NCBI GenBank assembly: GCA_045638265.1
Contig: JAZUBA010000017.1
Coordinates: forward strand, 1-39,552
DNA from: RGIG4140 sp045638265
Lineage (GTDB): Bacteria > Pseudomonadota > Alphaproteobacteria > CAAHEQ01 > UBA3637
Direction of reading: 5' to 3'
Length of the DNA stretch: 39,552 nt
How positions within the stretch are numbered: the stretch's first letter is position 1; the number at the start of each line of letters is the position of its first letter. Positions 32,083 through 39,552 of this stretch are shown piece after piece. The notes under the pieces were generated by a model. The model saw only the letters and a list, made by a program, of their open reading frames with translations. It had not been told where the DNA came from and did not search any database. The position numbers and the translations under genes are program-made.

Positions 32083-32694
32083 ATGAAAAAAATATTAAAT
32101 ATTTTAGTTTGTGGTTGTGTTGTTTTTAGTCTTTCTTCTAATGCACAATCATTAGATAAAGAGTATGTTGCAAAGTTTGGTGATCAACAAAAAGCAGCTG
32201 AATTTCTTGTAACAACGGAAAAGGGAGTTAATCAATATATTGACCAGATGTTGAAAATGGGTAAAAATATTTTGGTTAAGAAGCAATTTTATACTGAAGA
32301 CTCTGCTGAAAAATATATGATAGAACTGGAAAAAAGAATTGATAAAAAATCAATATATCAGCAATCTTTGCCATGTATTATGAAAAATACGAAAGTTTCA
32401 AAAAGCGGTTGTCGTACAGGTGCATCATCTAATTTTTCTCCTTGTGTTGCAGAACAAGTAGTGAAAATAGAAAATCAAATTGAATATATGTTGATAAAAG
32501 ATACGGTTCGTGAAAATGAGCATAAACAAAAACAGGAAGAAATTAAGAAAAAAAATGAAGAAATAAAAAAGAAAAATCAAGAAATTTTGCGTCAACGCCA
32601 GTTAGAAAGAGAAAAAAAGAAAAAAACAGCAACTAAAAAACAGCAGAAGCAACAATCTAAAAAAACAAACCAAGTAAAAAGAAAAAAATCATAA
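32083..32694 (+). CDS. Secreted protein with Lys-rich coiled tail, unknown function
   Basis: A 203-residue protein with a signal peptide (about residues 1-20, ending SSNA before QSLDKE). The middle part (about 25-140) is helical with three Cys ('LPCIMKN', 'SGCRTG', 'SPCVAE'), probably one disulfide and one free. The last 60 residues are almost only Lys, Glu, Gln and Arg: a helix rich in 'EIKKKNEEIKKKN', then 'KKKTATKKQQKQ'. The basic tail could bind LPS, peptidoglycan or nucleic acid. It starts 3 bases after the GNAT stop and is closed by a terminator. No family recognised. Confidence 0.72.
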   Translation: MKKILNILVCGCVVFSLSSNAQSLDKEYVAKFGDQQKAAEFLVTTEKGVNQYIDQMLKMGKNILVKKQFYTEDSAEKYMIELEKRIDKKSIYQQSLPCIMKNTKVSKSGCRTGASSNFSPCVAEQVVKIENQIEYMLIKDTVRENEHKQKQEEIKKKNEEIKKKNQEILRQRQLEREKKKKTATKKQQKQQSKKTNQVKRKKS

Positions 32695-32706
32695 CTGTTT
32701 GTTTTT

Positions 32707-32742
32707 AATTAAAATCCCATAGTTTATGGGGTTTTAATTTTG
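32707..32742 (+). terminator. Terminator after secreted basic protein
   Basis: Two 15-base arms (32707-32721, 32725-32739; core AATCCCATA/TATGGGGTT) pair with one G:U and a GTT loop, then TTT. Confidence 0.8.
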
Positions 32743-32820
32743 TTTGTAAAATTAATTGATAAAAAAATATTTTTTGTATAAAAAAAGACGTATTTTCAAG
32801 TTGAAAAGACATATTTTTCA

Positions 32821-32849
32821 TTGATTTTTTTTATCAGATGTTGTATAAG
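32821..32849 (+). promoter_or_regulatory. Promoter of rnd-kdsD-lpt operon
   Basis: TTGATT and TATAAG are 17 bases apart, 34 bases upstream of the rnd start. The rest of 32743-32883 is AT-rich without a gene. Confidence 0.52.
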
Positions 32850-32883
32850 AAACCATTAATTTATTCTGTTAAGGAGTTTTGAT

Positions 32884-33495
32884 ATGTCAAAAATTACCGT
32901 TTATAAAGGTGATTTGCCTGATTCAATTCATTTTGAAGGTGCTGTTGCCGTTGATACGGAAACAATGGGTTTGAATTTGCATCGGGACAGATTGTGTTTG
33001 GTTCAGTTGTCTGCCGGAGATGGTACGGCAGTATTGGTTCAAATTGAAGATGAAACGGATTGTCCGAATTTAAGACGGTTGATGGAAGATGAATCTGTCT
33101 TGAAAATTTTTCATTTTGCCCGTTTTGACGTTGCTAAAATTATGAATGATTTAAATGTTGTGCCATATCCTGTTTATTGTACAAAAATTGCATCTAAATT
33201 ATGTCGGACATCTTCACCTTCTCACAGTTTAAAATCGTTATGCCATGATTTGTTGGGTGTTGATTTGCAAAAAGAGCAACAAACATCAGATTGGGGTGCT
33301 GAAGAATTGTCAGAAGCACAACAACAATATGCTGCTAATGATGTTTTATATTTGCATCAGTTACGTGAAAAATTAGATAAATTGTTGGAAAGAGAACATC
33401 GTTCTGAATTGGCACAAGCTTGTTTTGAATTTATGCAGGCACGTGCAGCTTTAGATTTAGAAGATTTTGACGAGCCGGATATTTTTGCTCATTAA
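32884..33495 (+). CDS. rnd: Ribonuclease D-like 3'-5' exonuclease (catalytic domain only)
   Basis: A DEDDy exonuclease: D24 and E26 in 'VDTETMGLN', D82 in 'FHFARFDVAKI', Y149 and D153 in 'YAANDVLYL' supply the metal and catalytic residues. It trims RNA 3' ends such as tRNA precursors. At 203 residues it has only the exonuclease domain and lacks the HRDC domains of E. coli RNase D, as is common for the alphaproteobacterial short form. It is the first gene of the operon with kdsD 12 bases downstream, the usual alphaproteobacterial neighbourhood. The start has AAGGAG about 6 bases upstream. Confidence 0.92.
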   Translation: MSKITVYKGDLPDSIHFEGAVAVDTETMGLNLHRDRLCLVQLSAGDGTAVLVQIEDETDCPNLRRLMEDESVLKIFHFARFDVAKIMNDLNVVPYPVYCTKIASKLCRTSSPSHSLKSLCHDLLGVDLQKEQQTSDWGAEELSEAQQQYAANDVLYLHQLREKLDKLLEREHRSELAQACFEFMQARAALDLEDFDEPDIFAH

Positions 33496-33507
33496 GGAGA
33501 ATGTAGT

Positions 33508-34479
33508 ATGCAGGGAAATGAATTAATTGCCAGTGCTGTTCGCGTGATTGATGCAGAAATTAAAGGCTTGGAAGAATTAAAGAAAAATTTTAATGATACC
33601 TTTGTTCAAGCGATTGAAATGATGACAAAAATTAAAGGTCGTTTGATTATTTCCGGTATGGGAAAAAGTGGTCATATCGGGCAAAAAATGGCAGCAACGC
33701 TTGCCTCAACGGGAACACCGGCTTTCTTTGTTCATCCTAGCGAAGCCAGTCACGGCGATTTGGGTATGTTAACAACGGATGATTTATTGTTAACAATTTC
33801 TAATTCTGGCGAAAGCAGAGAAATGGGTGATATTATTTCTTATTCACGTCGCTTTGGTATTCCGATGATTGCCATTACAAGTAATCCGCAAAGTTCAATG
33901 GCAAAAGCCGCTGATTTAACCCTTTTAATTCCGGATAAAAATACAGCGCCAGAAGCTTGTCCATTGGGGTTGGCTCCAACAACGTCTACAACGACAACTC
34001 TGGCTGTTGGTGATGCTATTGCTGTTGCCTTGATTGAGCAAAAAGGTTTTTCTGCCGAAGAATTTAAAGACCGCCATCCTGGTGGTAAATTAGGTAATGT
34101 TTTGTTGCGTGCCAGAGATATTATGGTGACAGGTGATGATTTGCCGTTGGTTCCTGCCGATATGCTGATGTCTGATGCATTGGTCGTTATGACACAAAAA
34201 AGTTGGGGATGTTTAGGTATCGTTGATACAGATGGTGTTTTGGTGGGTATTATTACTGATGGCGATTTACGTCGTCATATGACTAAAAACATTATTTCAC
34301 AAACAACGGCTGACGTTATGACGGCTCATCCTAAAACAGTTATCGGGGATATTTTGTGTGTGGAAGCCTTGCGTATTATGAATACGTCAAAAATCACAAG
34401 TTTATTTGTGGTTGATGGTGAGCATAAGCCGGTTGGTTTGCTACATGTTCATCCGTTATTAATGGCAGGGGTTGCTTAA
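33508..34479 (+). CDS. kdsD: Arabinose-5-phosphate isomerase
   Basis: The enzyme interconverts ribulose-5-phosphate and arabinose-5-phosphate, the first step towards Kdo for LPS. A SIS domain occupies about residues 35-170 ('SGMGKSGHIGQKMAATLASTG', 'HPSEASHGDLGM', 'TISNSGES') and two CBS domains about 205-320. The sequence 'KDRHPGGKLG' joins them, as in KdsD. Length is 323 residues, typical. It sits between rnd and the LPS transport genes, so precursor synthesis and LPS export are in one operon. This implies the organism makes Kdo-containing LPS. Confidence 0.95.
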   Translation: MQGNELIASAVRVIDAEIKGLEELKKNFNDTFVQAIEMMTKIKGRLIISGMGKSGHIGQKMAATLASTGTPAFFVHPSEASHGDLGMLTTDDLLLTISNSGESREMGDIISYSRRFGIPMIAITSNPQSSMAKAADLTLLIPDKNTAPEACPLGLAPTTSTTTTLAVGDAIAVALIEQKGFSAEEFKDRHPGGKLGNVLLRARDIMVTGDDLPLVPADMLMSDALVVMTQKSWGCLGIVDTDGVLVGIITDGDLRRHMTKNIISQTTADVMTAHPKTVIGDILCVEALRIMNTSKITSLFVVDGEHKPVGLLHVHPLLMAGVA

Positions 34480-34501
34480 TTATCATATCATAGGGAAATC
34501 A

Positions 34502-35875
34502 ATGTTTACACTTCGGCTATTAAAAATAAAAATTCATTCCAGACGCGTTTCTATTTTTAAACGCTCATTGCCGATATTTGCCTTTTTATTGACAGGTGTG
34601 ATGATTGTATGGCCGGCACTTAATGAACAGAATGATAAATTTGCTAAAATGTTGCCGTCAAAAGAAACGGTTAAAGGTGGACAAACCGATATGGAGCAAG
34701 TTCGTTTCTTTTCAAAAGATACCAAACAAAATCCGATAACGGTTGTTGCTAAAACGGTTCGTGAAACAGATTCTTCGCGTCAAATTGTTTTTATGGAACA
34801 ACCTGATGTTACTTATAAAATGGCAGACGGAACGGTTTTGACTGGTGTTACCCCTTTTGGTTTGGCTTTCCAACAGGAAAAATATTTGTATTTTGAAGAG
34901 CAGGTTGATGCGCAAACAGATACAGGTTATTTTGCCGTTTCAGACAAAGTTATTTGTGAATATGCAGCCGGTACAATTGGCAGTGAGAGTGATGTTTTTA
35001 TTAAAGGTCCGGCAGGTATGTTAAAAGCAAACGGATTTTTTGTCAAAGAGAAAGGTTCTTATATTCACTTTAAGGGTTATACGGATACATTGTTGTTTCA
35101 AAAAGAAAAAACAATACCGGAAGTGGAAAATCTGACGTTTAAGCAACAAAAAAAATATTGGGATGAAAATAAGCAAAATATATATATAACGTCTGAAAAC
35201 GGTTTAATCATTAATCAAAAAGATCAAACAATTACGGCGTTGAAAAATGTAAGTGTTATTCAAGAAAACAATGTTTTGGAAGCACCAAAAATTGTTTTGA
35301 ATTATTTACAAATGCCGGATACCGGTATGCAGATGAAAAAAATAACGGCTTTTGATGGGGTAGAAGCTACTCAACAAAAACAAAAAGTTTCAGGCGAAAC
35401 CATGATTCTTTACAAAGATTCGGCTGAAATAGCAGATGTATTGAAAGATTTAATAGGTATTAAAGATGCACAAACAGCACAAACACCTATTCAGATTATT
35501 GTTGTGGACAAAAATGCAGTTGTTACAGATGGCTTGAATAAAGTGTTAGCTGACAAAATTTATATGTTGTATACGCAAGAAGGCGAGTCGGCTGATAAAA
35601 TTGTTGCTGTCGGAAATATGATTGCACACAACGGCGCACAACGAATTAAAGGGATGTCTGGTGTTTATACAACGGCGACGCAAATTATCAGCGTGTCAAA
35701 AAATGTCTCTTTACAAGAAAAAGAAAGTGTGCTAACGGGTGATTATGCAACATTAAATTTAAAAACAGGAATAAGTTCATTAACGGCGCCTAAAACGGTT
35801 AACGGTAAAAAAGGACGGGTTAAAGGCAGTATTATTCCAAATGATTTTAAGAAAAACAAAAGTGAGGTCAAATGA
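34502..35875 (+). CDS. lptC/lptA: LptC-LptA fusion, LPS transport bridge protein
   Basis: In relatives, lptC and lptA are two genes at this place (kdsD-lptC-lptA-lptB). Here one frame of 457 residues covers both. A single membrane segment lies at about 23-40. An LptC-like domain follows to about 200, ending in 'IKGPAGMLKANGFFV...IHFKGY'. A charged linker (about 200-225) leads to an LptA/OstA-like domain (about 228-445), starting 'IYITSENGLIIN' and ending with 'LTGDYATLNLKTGISSL...GRVKGSIIP'. LptA normally has its own signal peptide; none is present here, and the LptC anchor would carry it into the periplasm. The start at 34502 follows AGGGAA; an in-frame TTG at 34472 overlapping kdsD is less likely. 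lptB starts inside the last 4 bases (ATGA). Confidence 0.85.
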   Translation: MFTLRLLKIKIHSRRVSIFKRSLPIFAFLLTGVMIVWPALNEQNDKFAKMLPSKETVKGGQTDMEQVRFFSKDTKQNPITVVAKTVRETDSSRQIVFMEQPDVTYKMADGTVLTGVTPFGLAFQQEKYLYFEEQVDAQTDTGYFAVSDKVICEYAAGTIGSESDVFIKGPAGMLKANGFFVKEKGSYIHFKGYTDTLLFQKEKTIPEVENLTFKQQKKYWDENKQNIYITSENGLIINQKDQTITALKNVSVIQENNVLEAPKIVLNYLQMPDTGMQMKKITAFDGVEATQQKQKVSGETMILYKDSAEIADVLKDLIGIKDAQTAQTPIQIIVVDKNAVVTDGLNKVLADKIYMLYTQEGESADKIVAVGNMIAHNGAQRIKGMSGVYTTATQIISVSKNVSLQEKESVLTGDYATLNLKTGISSLTAPKTVNGKKGRVKGSIIPNDFKKNKSEVK

Positions 35876-36606
35876 TTGTTCCTGAACGTGGATTAGTTGT
35901 TTCAAATTTAAGTAAAAGCTATAAAAAGAGAATAGTTTTAAAAGATGTTTCTCTTTCTGTGCAGCAAGGAGAAGCGGTTGGACTTTTGGGGCCGAACGGT
36001 GCCGGGAAAACAACGTCTTTCTATTGTGTCACAGGTTTAATTTCGCCTGATACAGGTAAGATTACGTTAAATGGTATTGATATTACCAAATTCCCCGTTT
36101 ATAGACGTGCTCGTTTAGGAATTGGCTATTTGCCTCAGGAGGCATCTATTTTCAGAGGTTTAAATGTAGAAGACAATATTCGTGCTGTTTTGGAAGTTGT
36201 TGAAAAAAACAAAGAAAAAAGGGAACAGGAATTAGATTCGTTATTAAAAGAATTTTCTATTGAGCATTTACGCTTTTCGCCCTCACGGGCATTATCCGGC
36301 GGTGAAAGACGTCGTTTGGAAATTGCAAGAGCTTTAGCTTCAAAGCCGTCCTTTATTTTATTGGACGAACCGCTTGCAGGTATTGATCCGATTGCTGTCG
36401 GGGAAATTAAAGAGTTGGTCGCACAACTCAAAAACAGAGGGCTTGGTGTATTAATTACGGACCATAATGTTCGTGAAACATTAAGTATTATTGACAGAGC
36501 TTACATCTTACATGATGGTGTTGTTTTAAAACAAGGTGTTCCGGAAGAAATTATCGCCGATGAGAACGTGCGTAAAACATATCTGGGAAAGAATTTTTCA
36601 CTTTAA
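35872..36606 (+). CDS. lptB: LPS export ABC transporter ATPase
   Basis: The cytoplasmic ATPase of the LptBFG transporter that drives LPS from the inner membrane to the bridge formed here by the LptC-LptA fusion. Walker A is GPNGAGKTT (40-48), Q-loop Q89, signature LSGGE (141-145), Walker B FILLDE (161-166) and the switch H198 (ITDHNV). Length is 244 residues, exact for LptB, including the C-terminal 'VRKTYLGKNF'. ATGA overlap with the preceding gene indicates coupling. rpoN, which often follows lptB in alphaproteobacteria, is replaced by phosphofructokinase. lptF and lptG are not in the window. Confidence 0.96.
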   Translation: MIVPERGLVVSNLSKSYKKRIVLKDVSLSVQQGEAVGLLGPNGAGKTTSFYCVTGLISPDTGKITLNGIDITKFPVYRRARLGIGYLPQEASIFRGLNVEDNIRAVLEVVEKNKEKREQELDSLLKEFSIEHLRFSPSRALSGGERRRLEIARALASKPSFILLDEPLAGIDPIAVGEIKELVAQLKNRGLGVLITDHNVRETLSIIDRAYILHDGVVLKQGVPEEIIADENVRKTYLGKNFSL

Positions 36607-36620
36607 CAAAGAGAGGGACT

Positions 36621-37712
36621 ATGAATAAAACAGTTAAAAAAATTGGTGTTTTAACAAGTGGCGGCGATTGTGCCGGTTTAAATGCAGCCGTAAGAGGTGT
36701 TGTTTTTTCAGCAACATTTAAAGGTTGGGAAGTTATTGGTATTCATGATGCAACAGACGGTTTGTTTTCCCGTCCGATGCGTTATCGTCCGTTAACGGTA
36801 GCCGATTTTGATTTCCCGTATGCTTCATTGGGTGGTACAATGTTGGGTAGTAATAATACAGGTAATCCACACTTACAAAGAAAAGCAGACGGTTCTATTG
36901 AAGAATTGACGGATGCTGAATTAGATGAACGCTTCCAAAGTGGTATTGCTGAATTAGGTTTGTCAGCATTAGTTGTTGTCGGTGGAGACGGTTCAATGGC
37001 AATTATCAGTAAATATTGTAAAAAAGCCGGTATTTCAATGATTGGTATTCCAAAAACAATTGATAATGATGCTCCGGGTACGGATTTGGCCATCGGATTC
37101 GAATCGGCTGTAAATGTTGTAACGGAAGCTTTAGATAAATTAACAACAACGGCAACATCTCATAACCGTGTTATGGTTGCCGAAGTAATGGGTCGTGGGG
37201 CAGGTCATTTAGCATTGCATGCCGGTATTGCCGGATATGCCGATGTTATTTTAATTCCAGAAATTGAATATACATACGAAGATGTTGTTGCCAAATTAAA
37301 AGCATCTCAGGCACAAGGTAAAAAATATGGTTTAGTTGTCATTGCCGAAGGTGTAAAAAATCCATCTGGTTCACATTCTTTTGCTGGCAACGGAAAAACA
37401 TATCGTGGTATTTCCGATTATTTTACAAACAAATTATTGGCTGATGGATTTAATGTTCGTGGCAACGTATTGGGACACATTCAACGAGCTGGTTCACCTG
37501 TTCCGGCCGATAGATTATTGGCATCACAATTTGCGACACGAGCAGTTGAATTGATTGAAAAAGGCGAAACGAATCGTGTTGTTGTTTATGTCAATGGTCA
37601 AGTTCAAGATGAAGCATTGGATAAAATTTTAAAAATTGCCAATACACCGGTTGATCCGCAAAGTGAATTGGTTCAAACAGCTCGTAATTTAGGAATTTAT
37701 GTCGGAAAATAA
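36621..37712 (+). CDS. pfkA: 6-phosphofructokinase
   Basis: The enzyme phosphorylates fructose-6-phosphate, the committing step of glycolysis. Motifs: 'TSGGDCAGLNAAVRG' (12-26), 'GGTMLGSNNTGNP', 'VVGGDGSM' (119-126), 'PKTIDNDAPGTD' (144-155, catalytic D148) and 'MGRGAGHLAL'. Residue G124 (E. coli position 104) points to ATP as donor, whereas Asp there marks PPi enzymes. K145 (E. coli 124) is the residue usual in PPi-dependent and mixed 'group III' enzymes, so the donor is probably ATP but should not be taken as settled. Length is 363 residues. It follows lptB by 14 bases and likely shares its transcript. Confidence 0.93.
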   Translation: MNKTVKKIGVLTSGGDCAGLNAAVRGVVFSATFKGWEVIGIHDATDGLFSRPMRYRPLTVADFDFPYASLGGTMLGSNNTGNPHLQRKADGSIEELTDAELDERFQSGIAELGLSALVVVGGDGSMAIISKYCKKAGISMIGIPKTIDNDAPGTDLAIGFESAVNVVTEALDKLTTTATSHNRVMVAEVMGRGAGHLALHAGIAGYADVILIPEIEYTYEDVVAKLKASQAQGKKYGLVVIAEGVKNPSGSHSFAGNGKTYRGISDYFTNKLLADGFNVRGNVLGHIQRAGSPVPADRLLASQFATRAVELIEKGETNRVVVYVNGQVQDEALDKILKIANTPVDPQSELVQTARNLGIYVGK

Positions 37713-37721
37713 AAAGAAGTA

Positions 37722-37750
37722 TTGCTTTTTAAATCAGATATGCTTATAAT
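37722..37750 (+). promoter_or_regulatory. Promoter of DUF465 small gene
   Basis: TTGCTT and a perfect TATAAT are 17 bases apart, 27 bases upstream of the small gene. Confidence 0.68.
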
Positions 37751-37777
37751 ATATATGTAATCAAAGGAGAATATAAA

Positions 37778-37948
37778 ATGGAAAAAATTGAAAAACATTT
37801 AGCAGCATTAAAAGCAAAACACGCAGAATTAGATGTCAAATTAGCGGAAGAAGAAGCTCGTCCGTTACCGGATACATTAAAAATTCAAGAATATAAAAAG
37901 CAAAAATTAGCTGTCAAACAAGAAATTGAAGCTATTGAAAGTAAATAA
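37778..37948 (+). CDS. Small DUF465 (YdcH-like) protein
   Basis: A 56-residue protein, short enough to be missed by length cut-offs. It is an alpha-helical hairpin: 'MEKIEKHLAALKAKHAELD' and 'LKIQEYKKQKLAVKQEIEAI' joined by 'EEARPLPDTL'. This is the DUF465/YdcH pattern (H-x-x-LD, then D-x-x-x-x-x-LKK-x-KL-x-x-KDE-I) frequent in alphaproteobacteria; the function of the family is unknown. It has an AAAGGAG site 8 bases before the ATG, its own consensus-like promoter and a terminator, so it is an independent monocistronic gene. Confidence 0.88.
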   Translation: MEKIEKHLAALKAKHAELDVKLAEEEARPLPDTLKIQEYKKQKLAVKQEIEAIESK

Positions 37949-37964
37949 ATTTGAATTATAGAAC

Positions 37965-37998
37965 AAAAAGCCCGTTGAGTTAATCAGCGGGTTTTTTT
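37965..37998 (+). terminator. Terminator after DUF465 gene
   Basis: Arms 37965-37978 and 37984-37997 (core GCCCGTTGA/TCAGCGGGT, two G:U pairs) with a 5-base loop and seven T's. Confidence 0.87.
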
Positions 37999-38010
37999 AT
38001 GAAGATATAT

Positions 38011-38037
38011 AAAAAGCCATCGTTAAGATGGCTTTTT
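38011..38037 (-). terminator. Terminator of the prepilin-like cysteine-rich gene
   Basis: Perfect 11-bp stem AAAAAGCCATC (38011-38021) with GATGGCTTTTT (38027-38037), loop of 5 bases, 17 bases beyond the minus-strand stop. The A/T flanks let it work in both directions. Confidence 0.87.
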
Positions 38038-38054
38038 TGAAAGAGAACGTCTCG

Positions 38055-39356
38055 TTATGCCGGTTTGCATTCTAATCCGACAGCAATTCGTTTAGCTGTT
38101 CCCGTACACGATGAAGCACATTTTTGAGCATCAGCTTCTGTTTCGTAGGTGTAAGTTGTGTTTTTAGAACATTCATAACAATATTGTTTATATGCAAAAC
38201 GATTAGCACATCTGTTGGCACAAGTATTTGCACCGGCAACTGTTGAAAAATTTGTTGTTGAAATAGAGCATGGATAATATTTTGTGTCTATATTAAAACA
38301 TGGTACTCCTTTTCCGGCACATCTACCACACGATTGGGCTGCATTTGCAACTGTATTCCAATTAACATATCCATTGCAATTAATACACCATTCTGCATAT
38401 TCATCATGAGCAATACCGGCATTTGTACATTTATTGGCACAAGCAAGCCCTCTATCTGCTCCTGTATCTTTCCACGATGTTGATTCACAAGTATAACATA
38501 TTTTTTGAGCACGAACACGAATCCGATAAGAGTTATCGCAGGCATCAGCACAATTTTGTGCTGCTTCTTTTGTTGAATATGTAATAGAAGAAGGTGCATC
38601 ATTACAACTGATACATTTATTATTGGAATTACAAAATGAATTGGCGGGACAATGTGATACATTTTGACAACCTTCAATACAATCATTGCCATTCCAATAT
38701 GAACCGTTTGGACAGACACCGCAAGTGTTGTTAATGCAAGCAGGTTTTTCAGCATCTTCACACTGTGAGTTTTCTCGACATTCCACACAAATTCCGTTTT
38801 CACAAATACAATCTTCCGTATCTTCTTGACATAGGCGAATTTCGTTTTCAACAGATTTATCAGAATTAAAATTTAAAACAATGATATTATCATTTTCAAT
38901 GCAGTTTTCTGGTGAGCCGATTTGATTGTTAATTGTAAAATTATTTAAATTTGTTAAATTACCATTAAACATTGGCACCAGTTGTTGACAAATACCTTGA
39001 TTAACGCCTTGTAATTCAAGATAAAAGGCATTAGTTTGTCTACATTGTCCATCTAATGGAACTGTTACATTGCCACAATTAAAATCAATAGATATATTCA
39101 TTGTATTGAGTTGTCCTAAAATTTCATCTGTTCCGGCATAAGGTTCAGAAAGGGTTAAAGATTCCGCATTATTCATCATTTGTATGTCTAAATCTTGGAG
39201 TATAATGCTAACTTCATTTGCAATCTGATTTGCATTATATTTCTCCATAGCATACCGATATCCTTGGATACCGCCGATTGATAATACACCGATAACGGCT
39301 AAAACGCCCAAGATTTCAACCATTGAACGACCACGTTCGTTTTGACTTGTTTTCAT
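38055..39356 (-). CDS. Type IV prepilin-like cysteine-rich surface protein
   Basis: A 433-residue protein with a class III (prepilin) leader: G9 followed by R10-S-M-V-E14 and the hydrophobic helix 'ILGVLAVIGVLSIGGI', so a prepilin peptidase should cut after G9 with Glu at +5. A pilin-like helix and an Asn-rich globular part follow to about 180, with four or five Cys. The remaining 250 residues are Cys-rich modules ('CVEC', 'CISC', 'CYTC', 'CINC', 'CGRC', 'CYEC'), spaced like those in the protein at the left edge of the window, and end ECKPA. This suggests a pilin-like anchor displaying a disulfide-bonded head, assembled by a type II secretion or type IV pilus-like machine. No such machine genes are in the window. 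Start preceded by AAGGAG. Confidence 0.85.
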   Translation of the reverse strand: MKTSQNERGRSMVEILGVLAVIGVLSIGGIQGYRYAMEKYNANQIANEVSIILQDLDIQMMNNAESLTLSEPYAGTDEILGQLNTMNISIDFNCGNVTVPLDGQCRQTNAFYLELQGVNQGICQQLVPMFNGNLTNLNNFTINNQIGSPENCIENDNIIVLNFNSDKSVENEIRLCQEDTEDCICENGICVECRENSQCEDAEKPACINNTCGVCPNGSYWNGNDCIEGCQNVSHCPANSFCNSNNKCISCNDAPSSITYSTKEAAQNCADACDNSYRIRVRAQKICYTCESTSWKDTGADRGLACANKCTNAGIAHDEYAEWCINCNGYVNWNTVANAAQSCGRCAGKGVPCFNIDTKYYPCSISTTNFSTVAGANTCANRCANRFAYKQYCYECSKNTTYTYETEADAQKCASSCTGTAKRIAVGLECKPA

Positions 39357-39406
39357 ATAAAACTCCTTATTTTGGTTAAAATTATCTAATAAATACAGTT
39401 TTTTTT

Positions 39407-39435
39407 ATTGTAATTAAAGGTACGTTAAATTGCAA
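39407..39435 (-). promoter_or_regulatory. Promoter of the prepilin-like gene
   Basis: On the minus strand TTGCAA (39430-39435) and TACAAT (39407-39412) are 17 bases apart, 51 bases upstream of the start codon. The remaining 39436-39552 is AT-rich with no gene; TGTGC...GCACA at 39533-39551 is a weak inverted repeat cut by the window edge. Confidence 0.55.
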
Positions 39436-39552
39436 CACTTTTTTTACATTTGTTGTATTTTTTTTGATTTTTATGATTAATAACTGTTGGCTTGTTTGTG
39501 ATATTTCCCTGTTTTCTCCTTTTTTCCTCTTGTGTGCGAAATCGTTGCACAT

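Overview
The window reads as a chromosomal segment of an AT-rich alphaproteobacterium, probably an uncultured host- or gut-associated lineage of the 'RF32 / Azospirillum-CAG' kind. That placement is inference from gene content and gene order, since there is no rRNA here. The evidence is an SSB starting MAGSMNKV..., the order ssb-gyrA-cyclophilin, the block rnd-kdsD-lptC/A-lptB, a DUF465/YdcH-like protein, and two cysteine-rich proteins of which at least one has a type IV prepilin N-terminus. Most of the sequence is tightly packed core metabolism, with small accessory islands.

Layout. 1-2334: 3' part of a large cysteine-rich protein and its terminator. 2.4-6.5 kb: ssb, gyrA and a periplasmic cyclophilin. 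6.6-7.3 kb: an HD-domain nucleotidase facing tRNA-Leu(CAG). 7.4-10.6 kb: psd (with a duplicated membrane module), pssA, a secreted protein of unknown function and trmJ. 10.6-14.8 kb, minus strand: prmA, pepP, smpB and a DUF6273-like protein. 14.9-17.4 kb: a lone CMP-sugar synthetase and a strange acidic/Gln-rich protein. 17.6-19.9 kb: gap and pgk, followed by a 112-bp palindrome and a related repeat. 20.3-22.5 kb: an ankyrin protein and two unknown minus-strand genes with very strong promoters. 22.6-30.4 kb: a four-gene phospholipid operon (LplT-PlsC-acyl-ACP synthetase fusion, a second acyltransferase, a PAP2 enzyme, an ATP-grasp/swivelling-His phosphotransferase). 30.5-32.7 kb: an S41-like protein, a GNAT and a secreted basic protein. 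32.9-37.7 kb: rnd, kdsD, an LptC-LptA fusion, lptB and phosphofructokinase. 37.8-39.5 kb: a small DUF465 gene and a complete prepilin-like cysteine-rich protein on the minus strand.

How the genes fit together. The dominant theme is the envelope. Phosphatidylethanolamine synthesis (pssA, psd), a likely lysophospholipid uptake/reacylation and head-group operon, LPS transport with Kdo precursor synthesis (kdsD, lptC/A, lptB), and probable CMP-nonulosonate synthesis all point to active remodelling of a Gram-negative surface. The two cysteine-rich proteins may be displayed on that surface through pilin biogenesis. Three glycolytic genes (pfk, gap, pgk) suggest sugar fermentation.

The features most worth following are the LptC-LptA fusion, the exact 60-residue duplication in Psd, the phospholipid operon with its rifampin-phosphotransferase-like enzyme, the cysteine-rich pilin-like family, and the palindrome-based repeat after pgk. 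No CRISPR array, insertion sequence, prophage or rRNA was seen.
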